Assembly (NCBI GenBank): GCA_949127695.1
Contig: CASBQH010000349.1
Span: 1 to 9,339 of the forward strand
DNA length: 9,339 bases
Direction: 5' to 3'
From: Synechococcales cyanobacterium PMM_0073
GTDB lineage: Bacteria; Cyanobacteriota; Cyanobacteriia; Elainellales; Elainellaceae
This document shows, in pieces, positions 1-6,218 of the stretch. Made by a program: the position numbers and the translations under genes. The stretch's first letter is position 1. Every line of letters begins with the position of its first letter. The notes beneath the pieces were generated by a model, which worked only from the letters and a program-made list of their open reading frames with translations, was not told where the DNA came from and ran no database searches.

Positions 1-24
1 TACAACTTTCACTGTATACGGCTC
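1..24 (-). ncRNA. Group II intron domain V (first 24 nt only)
   Basis: The minus strand reads GAGCCGUAUACA then GUGAAAGU then UGUA before the window ends. This matches the start of the roughly 34-nt catalytic domain V: the AGC triad, a lower stem, and an upper stem (UACA with UGUA) capped by a GAAA loop. The second half of the lower stem (expected to be near GUACGGUUC) and domain VI with the branch-point A lie outside the window. Confidence 0.75.
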
Positions 25-711
25 AAGCAATGTCTTGAGATTCAGTGGCTCCGATTCTTAACAACCCTTACGGGCTGTCCTGACGGTTACGTTTGCAAAC
101 CGAAGTTTGCACCTAACTTTTCCCAATCAGTTAAGTCTCATCTCACCTGCAATCAAGCTATCACCTGTCCCACGTCTGCACCCTTGCGGGTTGGGCATTC
201 ACCCTATCTGCCCCGTTATGGATTCCGGTTGTCTTTCGACTGGCAGCGTTCGCTTTTTGGGACATCCTGTTCCCGCTAGAGGTGTCGGCATCGGTTGCCC
301 TTTGCTTACCTGAACATGACGACACATCCAGGACTCTATCGGGGTTTCCTCGTTCCGCACGGGGTGGAGATCTGATTGCCTTAGGATTCCTCTCTACTCC
401 GGGGGCGAGGTGTTCGCAGTCGATATTTAGACGCTACCGACCCTCATTTGCCCCATCATGCTCGTATCAGCCATTTCGAGCACCAAATTTTACGAAGCCT
501 CATCAAGGATTCATTTGCATTATCCCTAGCAACCTTGCCCTAGCCTGCACCCTCGATTTGGCTTCAAAGGTGCTTCGACATTTAACCTCTTCTGCTGATA
601 CTGCCCTCCCATTACTGGTTGAACATTCCGAGGCGGACATCTGCCTGAACACTAGCAGGGAAAGAACTTCAGAGTCCTTTCCAACTCCCCCGAACGACTT
701 TCGAGTCGCGC
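1..711 (-). mobile_element. Group II intron lacking an RT reading frame (3' end outside window)
   Basis: Read on the minus strand, this stretch has the look of bacterial group II intron RNA. The 5' end at 711 reads GCGCG, one base from the GUGYG consensus, followed by a short stem with a CGAA loop. Further stems are a 10-bp helix with one G-U pair (659-668 with 673-682), GTC-GAAA-GAC (231-240), ACCC-GCAA-GGGT (180-191), a 7-bp stem closed by a C(UUCG)G loop (94-111) and a 7-bp stem with a GUAA loop (61-78). The segment 341-360 resembles the conserved domain I GGAAC...GGAAACC receptor-type motif. Domain V begins at 24. No open frame has reverse-transcriptase motifs, and domain V follows the upstream stems with only a stub where domain IV normally carries the ORF. 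It is therefore an ORF-less or internally deleted intron. Assignment as group II is fairly sure; exact domain borders other than V, and splicing ability, are not. Confidence 0.78.
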
Positions 712-797
712 GCATGACGGCTAAGTTGAGCGGCGGCTAGTATCCTTTGCATCCTCACCAAGATCTCTCGCCCGTCCGCTCCAACGTGTTGTTAGAC
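712..797 (-). other. attC-like site (integron cassette recombination site), R' box degenerate
   Basis: On the minus strand the order is R'' GTCTAAC (797-791, fits RYYYAAC), a 5-nt spacer, L'' GTTGGAGCGG (785-776), a 42-nt central segment, L' CCGCTCAAC (733-725), a 6-nt spacer TTAGCC, and R' GTCATGC (718-712). L'' and L' pair perfectly apart from one unpaired G in L'', which is the extra-helical base typical of folded attC. R' should be GTTRRRY; here the third base is C and the fifth is T, so the crossover box is degraded. The 86-bp length fits known attC sites. The architecture is seen directly; calling it attC is inference. It could instead be an unrelated dispersed repeat with similar boxes. 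No integrase gene is present in the window. Confidence 0.5.
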
Positions 798-948
798 CTC
801 GCTTTCGCGACAAGTTTACGACTTCTCTTCCACTTTCTGCTTGCTGTTTTTGTAAATCAGCAAAGATGGCTTTCAAATCATGATTGAATGAACGAGAGTA
901 CTCTTCGCGAATTCTATGGATCTCTTCGACAATCTTATCCTGAAACAT
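721..948 (-). CDS. Small antitoxin-like protein with a fused C-terminal tail
   Basis: This encodes 75 residues from the ATG at 946-948, chosen because GGAGG lies 6 nt upstream; a TTG two codons earlier is less likely since it adjoins the Shine-Dalgarno. Residues 1-50 (MFQDKIVEEIHRIREEYSRS..., then FNHDLKAIFADLQ and SGREVVNLSRKR) are charged and probably helical. They resemble short cyanobacterial hypothetical proteins often found beside toxin genes, so an antitoxin-like role is plausible but unproved. Residues 51-75 (from GLTTRWSGRAR) are encoded entirely by the attC-like element at 712-797 and look like read-through rather than native protein. The TAA inside the R'' box is out of frame, and the stop used is the TAG at 721-723 in the spacer before R'. 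No toxin partner is seen: downstream is the intron, upstream a non-coding gap. Confidence 0.55.
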   Translation of the reverse strand: MFQDKIVEEIHRIREEYSRSFNHDLKAIFADLQKQQAESGREVVNLSRKRGLTTRWSGRARDLGEDAKDTSRRST

Positions 949-954
949 AATCAA

Positions 955-959
955 CCTCC
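955..959 (-). promoter_or_regulatory. Ribosome binding site GGAGG for the antitoxin-like gene
   Basis: A perfect GGAGG on the minus strand sits 6 nt before the ATG at 948. It fixes the start and is notable because the efflux genes just upstream show no clear Shine-Dalgarno. Confidence 0.7.
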
Positions 960-1000
960 AAGAAGTTCATAGGGTGTACAAAGAATTGGCAACTCATATC

Positions 1001-1030
1001 CAAAGTCAAGACTGATTTCTGCAAAGTCAA
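1001..1030 (-). repeat. Direct repeat TTGACTTTG x2, 21-bp period, upstream of antitoxin-like gene
   Basis: CAAAGTCAA occurs at 1001-1009 and again at 1022-1030 (TTGACTTTG on the coding strand), 21 bp apart start to start, or two helical turns. Each copy contains TTGACT, which could serve as a -35 box, but no convincing -10 follows at 16-18 bp. It may be a promoter-proximal operator for the small gene; this is inference from position and spacing only. Confidence 0.35.
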
Positions 1031-1033
1031 CGC

Positions 1034-1063
1034 CCCGCTCTGGATCGGCCTGTCCAGAGCGGG
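1034..1063 (-). terminator. 11-bp perfect inverted repeat, probable terminator of the efflux operon
   Basis: CCCGCTCTGGA (1034-1044) and TCCAGAGCGGG (1053-1063) pair perfectly around an 8-nt loop. It lies about 125 nt after the ATPase stop and upstream of the antitoxin-like gene, where an operon end is expected. The minus-strand tail (CGTTGACTTTGC) is only weakly T-rich, so it is not a textbook intrinsic terminator. Confidence 0.45.
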
Positions 1064-1188
1064 AATCCATGCCTCAGCTGATCCGCCAGCAGAGAATCTA
1101 GTTGCTCACACAGTGTCTGATAAGCAATGCAGACTGCAAGGTGATCTGCGTCAGGTGTGCTTTGCTATTCTCTGAGCCTAACAGCGGG

Positions 1189-1905
1189 CTACACAGTCAG
1201 CGTCATCTGAGCTAAATCGGCAGGTCGCATATTGTCATGCTGCACCATGCCGTCTCGGAACCAGACGATGCGATGAGTTTGGCGAGCCACCTCCGGCTCA
1301 TGCGTCACCATCACCACCGTAATGCCGCTGGCGTTCAGCTCCGAAAAAATATTCAGCACTTCCTGCGTCGTCTGCGAGTCAAGCGCCCCAGTCGGCTCAT
1401 CGGCCAACAGCATCACCGGACGGTTGACAATAGCCCGCGCAATCGCCACCCGCTGCTGCTGCCCGCCAGAGAGCTGGTTTGGCCGGTTGTTCAGCCGGTT
1501 TGCTAGCCCCACTCTGGTCAGGGCTTCTGCGGCACGTTCGCGGCGCTCTGCGCTGGAAACGCCTGCATAGACCATCGGCAGCATCACGTTTTCTAAAGCA
1601 GAAAGCTGCGGCAGCAGATGGAACTGCTGAAACACAAAGCCCAGCTTGCGGTTGCGGACATGCGCCAGCTCGTCATCTGAAAGACCAGCAACGTCAATGC
1701 CATCCAGGTAGTAGCGGCCAGAGGTGGGGCGATCTAGACAGCCAATCACATTCATGGCGGTGGATTTGCCAGAGCCAGAAGGCCCCATAATCGCGCAGTA
1801 TTCACCCGTGTTCACGACTAAGTTCACGTCGCTGAGCGCCCGGACTTCGGTATCGCCCATGCCGTAAATTTTACAAATATCTTCCAGACGAATAACCGGC
1901 TGCAT
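1189..1905 (-). CDS. ABC exporter ATPase, MacB/LolD type
   Basis: This 238-residue nucleotide-binding protein is full length for the family. It has Walker [10 protein letters not shown] (41-49), Q-loop FQQF (92-95), signature LSGGQ (145-149), Walker B VMLLADEP (164-171, catalytic E170), D-loop GALDS (173-177) and switch H202. The spacing and the LDRPTSG and NVMLPM segments are typical of the MacB/LolD/YknY subgroup. It should hydrolyse ATP on the cytoplasmic side to drive the permease encoded upstream. The gene is last of four, 47 nt after the permease stop. No clear Shine-Dalgarno precedes the ATG, so translation may depend on the upstream gene. In E. coli MacB the ATPase and permease are one polypeptide; here they are separate. 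Function as an efflux ATPase is near certain; the substrate is unknown. Confidence 0.93.
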   Translation of the reverse strand: MQPVIRLEDICKIYGMGDTEVRALSDVNLVVNTGEYCAIMGPSGSGKSTAMNVIGCLDRPTSGRYYLDGIDVAGLSDDELAHVRNRKLGFVFQQFHLLPQLSALENVMLPMVYAGVSSAERRERAAEALTRVGLANRLNNRPNQLSGGQQQRVAIARAIVNRPVMLLADEPTGALDSQTTQEVLNIFSELNASGITVVMVTHEPEVARQTHRIVWFRDGMVQHDNMRPADLAQMTLTV

Positions 1906-1931
1906 AATTTTTGAGAACGAGTGAGAGAATA

Positions 1932-1959
1932 TAAAACACTAAGCGTAAAATACTAAGCG
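1932..1959 (-). repeat. 14-bp tandem duplication at the permease stop codon
   Basis: TAAAACACTAAGCG (1932-1945) is followed directly by TAAAATACTAAGCG (1946-1959), with one mismatch. On the coding strand this is CGCTTAGTATTTTA then CGCTTAGTGTTTTA. The first copy spans the permease stop and the second extends the spacer before the ATPase gene. It probably arose by slippage. Confidence 0.7.
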
Positions 1960-3170
1960 CTGCGGAGTGCCACAATCGGGTCGAGCTTGGCAGCCTGACG
2001 CGCCGGGAAAACGCCGAAAAATAGACCAATGCCGCCAGACACGCCCACGGCCAGCAGAATTGCAGGGGTAGAAATCCCAGCTTTGAGCGGCGTGGCCGCA
2101 CCCACAATCATCACGCCGCCCGCCCCAATTGCCGTACCCAGAACGCCGCCCAGAGCCGAAAGAATAATCGCCTCGATTATAAACTGCACCAAAATATCCT
2201 GCTGCGAAGCACCAATTGCTTTCCGCAGGCCAATCTCCTGCGTCCGCTCACGCACCGAAACCAGCATGATATTCATAATGCCAATGCCGCCGACAAATAG
2301 CGAGATCGCGGCGATTGCAGCCAACATCAGCGTTAATGCTCCGGTAACGTTGCCGACAATCTCTAGCGCATCCTTCTGAGTACGCACAGTAAAGTCATCT
2401 TCGTTTACGACTTTATGGCGTAGCCGCAGCAGATTTCTGAGCTGAAACTCGGCGGCACTCACCGAAGCTTCATCTCTGGCGTTCACCGAAATGAACGTAA
2501 CTTCAGTGCCATAAGGCGAAGTGTTGCCAGTAATCCGGTTTGACATTGTGGTAATTGGAATATACACGGCATCATCCTGGTTGTTGCCCAGGAACGCTCC
2601 TTTGGATTCTAAAACGCCAATTACCTGAAAGCTGATATTTTTGATCCGCAGCTGCTGCCCAACTGGATCAGTATCATCAAAGAACTTGCGCGCCACGTCA
2701 GATCCCAACACCACTACCTGTGTATTGCGCTGCACGTCTGTTTCGGTAAAGAAGCGGCCACGATCCACACCAAAGTCACGCACGGACAGGAAATCGGGCG
2801 TAGTGCCCATCACCAGCGAATTGCTCTGGCGGTTTCTAAAGCTGAGCGGCTGCTGAGTCTGCAACTGCGGCGCAACGGCGCTGACAGTCGCCACCTGAGA
2901 GGAAATCGCCTCAGCATCTTGCAGCGTTAGCGTTCGGGGCACTTGAAAGGTGCGGTCGCGCGTCTCTTCACTCCCCGGTATAATAAACAGCACGTTTGGC
3001 CCTAGAGATTCAAACTGCTGGGAGGCATAGCGCTGCGCCCCTTGCCCCACGCCCACCATTGTAATCACCGAGGCATTACCAATAATAATCCCCAGCATGG
3101 TTAGCGTACTGCGGAGCTTGTTAGCGGTCAGGGTTTTGACCGCCATTCTCGTACTTTCAATAATGTTCAT
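1953..3170 (-). CDS. ABC exporter permease, MacB/FtsX type
   Basis: This 405-residue membrane protein has the MacB fold order. An N-terminal segment, MNIIESTRMAVKTLTANKLRS, leads into transmembrane helix 1 (about 21-45). A long extracytoplasmic domain follows (about 46-270). The C-terminal FtsX domain has three helices (about 277-304, 327-358, 365-389). The coupling loop VRERTQEIGLRKAIGAS and the ending FPARQAAKLDPIVALRSA are family hallmarks. It should act as a mechanotransmitting permease with the ATPase (1189-1905) and the adaptor (3196-4527). The sequence around helix 1 (TMLGIIIGNASVI) fits MacB/YknZ rather than cyanobacterial DevC, although the gene order adaptor-permease-ATPase is the same as devBCA. 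The ATG at 3170 follows the adaptor stop by 25 nt, with no clear Shine-Dalgarno. The substrate (lipid, peptide or drug-like) cannot be told. Confidence 0.92.
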   Translation of the reverse strand: MNIIESTRMAVKTLTANKLRSTLTMLGIIIGNASVITMVGVGQGAQRYASQQFESLGPNVLFIIPGSEETRDRTFQVPRTLTLQDAEAISSQVATVSAVAPQLQTQQPLSFRNRQSNSLVMGTTPDFLSVRDFGVDRGRFFTETDVQRNTQVVVLGSDVARKFFDDTDPVGQQLRIKNISFQVIGVLESKGAFLGNNQDDAVYIPITTMSNRITGNTSPYGTEVTFISVNARDEASVSAAEFQLRNLLRLRHKVVNEDDFTVRTQKDALEIVGNVTGALTLMLAAIAAISLFVGGIGIMNIMLVSVRERTQEIGLRKAIGASQQDILVQFIIEAIILSALGGVLGTAIGAGGVMIVGAATPLKAGISTPAILLAVGVSGGIGLFFGVFPARQAAKLDPIVALRSA

Positions 3171-3195
3171 GGGAGGTTTTGATCTGTGCTGCTTA

Positions 3196-4527
3196 CTATT
3201 GCTTCGGTTTTGCCCACTGCGAATCTTTGGGGATGTCGGTAAAGACCCGCTCTCCCGGCTCTAGACCCTCTAAAACCTGGGTTTGGTTTTTGACCGATGT
3301 ACCCAGCGTCACCTGACGGAACTCAGGCTGATCTTTGCTGTTGGGAATCAGCACGCCTGTTTCACCGTTGTTGGTAACAATGGCCACTGTTGGAATCACA
3401 ACCGCATTTTTCATTTCATCACCCAGAAAAGTCACGTCAGCGTTCATTCCAGAGAGCAGCTGATCTTGGCCGGTTTCTAGCGCCACCCGCACCTGAAACG
3501 ACGTGACGTTTTGCTTCACAACCGCTTCAGGCGCAACCAACCGCACCTTGCCTCGGAACGTCTGGCCGGGATAGGCATCGGCCATAATATTGACGGCTTG
3601 CCCCAATCGCAGCTGCTGGATGTCAACTTCGGGCACTTCGGCCAAAATTTCTAGCCCCTCGGCAATGGCCACGACTGCGGTGGAAGTAGCTGAGGTGACT
3701 TCAGAAGCTGAAGTCGTGGGGGTGACAAAAGCCCCTTCGTCGGCAAATTTTTGGGTGATAATGCCGCTAAATGGGGCATAGAGTCGGCTGTCCTGCTGCT
3801 TGACTTGAGCGGCCTGAAGATTACCTTTGGCTTCGGCCAGATCGGCTTTGGCGGCGGCAATTTCTTCGACCCGACTGCCCTGCTGCATCAGATCGAGGCT
3901 GCGGCGTGACTCTTGCAAACTTGCCTGAATTTGCTCCAAGTTGGCGCTGGCGGTGGTCACTTCACTGCGAATTTCATCTAGCCGATCGCTAGAGATAGCG
4001 CCTTGGTCAGCCAGCGACTGGTTGCGATCTAGCTTCTGCTTTGCTAAGTCTAGTCGCGCCTCAGCTTCGACAACTCTGGCTTGCGCCTGCTGCACTCTGG
4101 CCTCAGCTTGAGCAATTTCTGCGGGACGGTTGCCGCTGTTCGCCTGAGCCAGTTTGGCCTCTGCCCGCGCCACTCTGGCCTCGGCCTGCGCCAGCTGAGC
4201 TTGGGCATCGTCATTTTCCATCTGGGCAATCAGCTGGCCTTTTTGCACCCGGTCGCCCTGCTTCACATAGAGCTTGACCAAAATGCCCGGATTTTTGGGG
4301 CTGAGGTTGACAGTCTGGATAGGCTGAACCGTGCCGCTGGCCGTAATTTGCACCTGCATAGATTCAGACTGAACGGGTACAGTCATGCTGGCCAAATCCA
4401 GCGGAGTTGAGCGGCGCTGCACTAGAGCATAGGTTGCTCCTGTGCCGATTAGTCCTGCCGCAATTAGACCTAGCAGCCAGGGGTTAGGCTGCTTTTTCTT
4501 ACTAATTTGAGAGGAGTGCGTTGTCAT
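3196..4527 (-). CDS. Periplasmic adaptor (membrane fusion protein), HlyD/MacA-like
   Basis: This 443-residue protein has a short basic cytoplasmic start (SKKK), one transmembrane helix (about 17-36) and a periplasmic remainder. A biotinyl-lipoyl half-motif (GTVQPIQTVNLSPKNPG...VKQGDRVQKGQ) lies at about 65-105. A long alpha-helical hairpin (about 108-245) is rich in AEARV and AEAKL heptads (QAEARVARAEAKLAQA). The second lipoyl half (LYAPFSGIITQKFADEGAFV) follows, then a beta-barrel domain and a C-terminal membrane-proximal domain ending near LEGLEPGERVFTD. It should bridge the permease to a TolC-type outer-membrane channel, which is not encoded here. The alanine- and glutamine-rich hairpin gives repetitive DNA in this part of the gene. 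It lies 70 nt after the regulator and 25 nt before the permease, consistent with one transcript. No clear Shine-Dalgarno is present. Confidence 0.92.
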   Translation of the reverse strand: MTTHSSQISKKKQPNPWLLGLIAAGLIGTGATYALVQRRSTPLDLASMTVPVQSESMQVQITASGTVQPIQTVNLSPKNPGILVKLYVKQGDRVQKGQLIAQMENDDAQAQLAQAEARVARAEAKLAQANSGNRPAEIAQAEARVQQAQARVVEAEARLDLAKQKLDRNQSLADQGAISSDRLDEIRSEVTTASANLEQIQASLQESRRSLDLMQQGSRVEEIAAAKADLAEAKGNLQAAQVKQQDSRLYAPFSGIITQKFADEGAFVTPTTSASEVTSATSTAVVAIAEGLEILAEVPEVDIQQLRLGQAVNIMADAYPGQTFRGKVRLVAPEAVVKQNVTSFQVRVALETGQDQLLSGMNADVTFLGDEMKNAVVIPTVAIVTNNGETGVLIPNSKDQPEFRQVTLGTSVKNQTQVLEGLEPGERVFTDIPKDSQWAKPKQ

Positions 4528-4597
4528 GGCGTGAGTATTGACTGTAGACGGGATCGAGTCGGCTGAGTGGAACTTTTGCGGGTCTAACTCTTGTGAG

Positions 4598-5137
4598 TCA
4601 TCGTTGAGAATAATATGGCTCTAGCTGCTGCCCCTGCTCTGCTGCCCAACGTTGGTCGAGTAGCGGCATCTCGCGTTCTAGAAAAGCGTGCAGGTCGTGC
4701 ATTTCTTGCAGGCGCTGCTGTTGCGGTAGCGAGGCGTCTTTGAGTAGATCTAGACCCTTAGCGGCCAGCTGTTTGAAGGCAGTAATCTGCGCCATTCGCT
4801 GCTTGCTCATCTGCGCCCAGGCGTTGGGCTTGATTTGAAAATAATCGCGCCGCTCACCCGGAATACTAATTCGCTCAATCAGGCCAATCTGAATCAGTAG
4901 GCGAGTCATGGTGCTGATAGAGCCTTTGCTAGCTTGCAGCATTTCGGCCAGCTGACTATGCGACTGCTGCTGCGGATTGGCCAGCAGCAGCCAGCCAAAA
5001 ATTCGTCCCGACATCCGAGGCAATCCTGCCAATTCAAACATCAGGCCGACTTCTTCCACAAACTGCATTGGCTCAGACTGTCTTGCGTGCAAGCTAGGCT
5101 CAGTACTATTTACATTACTTAACTCTAAGACTACCAT
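4598..5137 (-). CDS. GbsR/MarR-type winged-helix transcriptional regulator
   Basis: This 179-residue protein contains the block FVEEVGLMFELAGLPRMSGRIFGWLLL (26-52), characteristic of GbsR-like regulators. A winged helix-turn-helix follows (about 57-100): SQLAEMLQASKGSISTMTRLL is the recognition region and IPGERRDYFQI the wing. The C-terminal part (about 105-170) is helical and probably dimerises. It is the first gene of the efflux unit, so it most likely senses a substrate and represses its own operon; this is inferred from position. The start is uncertain. The ATG at 5137 has no Shine-Dalgarno and adds 23 non-conserved residues before M24 (ATG at 5066-5068), where the conserved domain begins. 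If the upstream ATG is right, the palindrome at 5147-5164 lies only 9 nt before it, which would imply a very short leader. Confidence 0.85.
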   Translation of the reverse strand: MVVLELSNVNSTEPSLHARQSEPMQFVEEVGLMFELAGLPRMSGRIFGWLLLANPQQQSHSQLAEMLQASKGSISTMTRLLIQIGLIERISIPGERRDYFQIKPNAWAQMSKQRMAQITAFKQLAAKGLDLLKDASLPQQQRLQEMHDLHAFLEREMPLLDQRWAAEQGQQLEPYYSQR

Positions 5138-5141
5138 GTTT

Positions 5142-5164
5142 TGAACGTTCAGTAACTATTGAAC
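5142..5164 (-). promoter_or_regulatory. Probable operator: 18-bp imperfect palindrome plus overlapping 10-bp palindrome
   Basis: The coding strand reads GTTCAATAGTTACTGAAC (5164-5147); 14 of 18 positions match its reverse complement. The overlapping TGAACGTTCA (5142-5151) is a perfect palindrome. Three GAAC/GTTC half-sites therefore lie side by side, ending 4 nt before the annotated ATG. MarR/GbsR-like dimers bind palindromes of this size. TTGCCC followed 16 nt later by TAGTTA is a weak promoter match whose -10 would fall inside the palindrome. The regulator-operator link is inference. Confidence 0.5.
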
Positions 5165-5303
5165 AAAGCGCATAGGGCAACCGGGCTCGGAATCTGCACT
5201 GCTGCTGATCTAGCTGTTCTTGATCTATAGATTAACGATTTGGCGAGTCTTTGCCTTCATCCGGTCGGTTGATCCGATCGGTCGGCTGTAGTTGCCGAAG
5301 CAG

Positions 5304-6104
<801 letters not shown>

Positions 6105-6106
6105 CT

Positions 6107-6135
6107 AACCTACAGCAGAAAGCGACGCAGATCAA
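6107..6135 (-). promoter_or_regulatory. Possible fabG promoter
   Basis: On the minus strand TTGATC (6135-6130) is followed after exactly 17 nt by TAGGTT (6112-6107), about 40 nt before the fabG ribosome site and ATG. The matches to sigma-70 boxes are only moderate (4/6 and 3/6). Position just after the upstream terminator supports it. Confidence 0.3.
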
Positions 6136-6155
6136 AAGGGAGCCACGAATCCGCG

Positions 6156-6215
6156 AATAAAATAAAGGCAATCCTGCTCGGTTCTGATGACCCAGCAGAC
6201 TTGCCCCTGATTGCC
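6156..6215 (-). terminator. Intrinsic terminator after the glycosyltransferase gene
   Basis: On the minus strand GGCAATC (6215-6209) pairs with GATTGCC (6173-6167), and inside it CTGCT (6198-6194) pairs with AGCAG (6178-6174), continuing with GGT/ACC. The 5' arm has a 10-nt bulge. Immediately after the stem comes TTTATTTTATT (6166-6156), a U-rich tail. The hairpin starts 3 nt after the glycosyltransferase stop codon. This separates that gene from fabG. Confidence 0.6.
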
Positions 6216-6218
6216 CAA

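Noticed and set aside
503..715. A 70-residue minus-strand frame starting at the intron boundary
   Set aside because: It lies in structured intron RNA, has no Shine-Dalgarno and no recognisable domain, and its ATG spans the exon-intron junction.
107..740. Plus-strand open frames of 68 and 152 residues
   Set aside because: They are antisense to the folded intron, are rich in S, P and R with no domain, and cross the intron boundary and attC-like site; likely chance frames.
1176..1182. GCCTAAC, a second match to the attC R'' consensus
   Set aside because: No complementary GTTRRRY box or L''/L' arms occur within about 150 bp on either side.
1189..4527. devBCA heterocyst glycolipid exporter
   Set aside because: Gene order fits, but the permease N-terminus and FtsX coupling loop match MacB/YknZ rather than DevC.
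5223..5232. ATCTATAGAT palindrome as a -10 box or operator of the regulator gene
   Set aside because: No acceptable -35 lies 16-18 bp upstream on the minus strand, and it is about 60-85 nt from the stronger palindrome; nothing else supports it.
5282..5298. TCGGC/GCCGA hairpin just after fabG as a terminator
   Set aside because: The stem is only 5 bp and no U-run follows on the minus strand.
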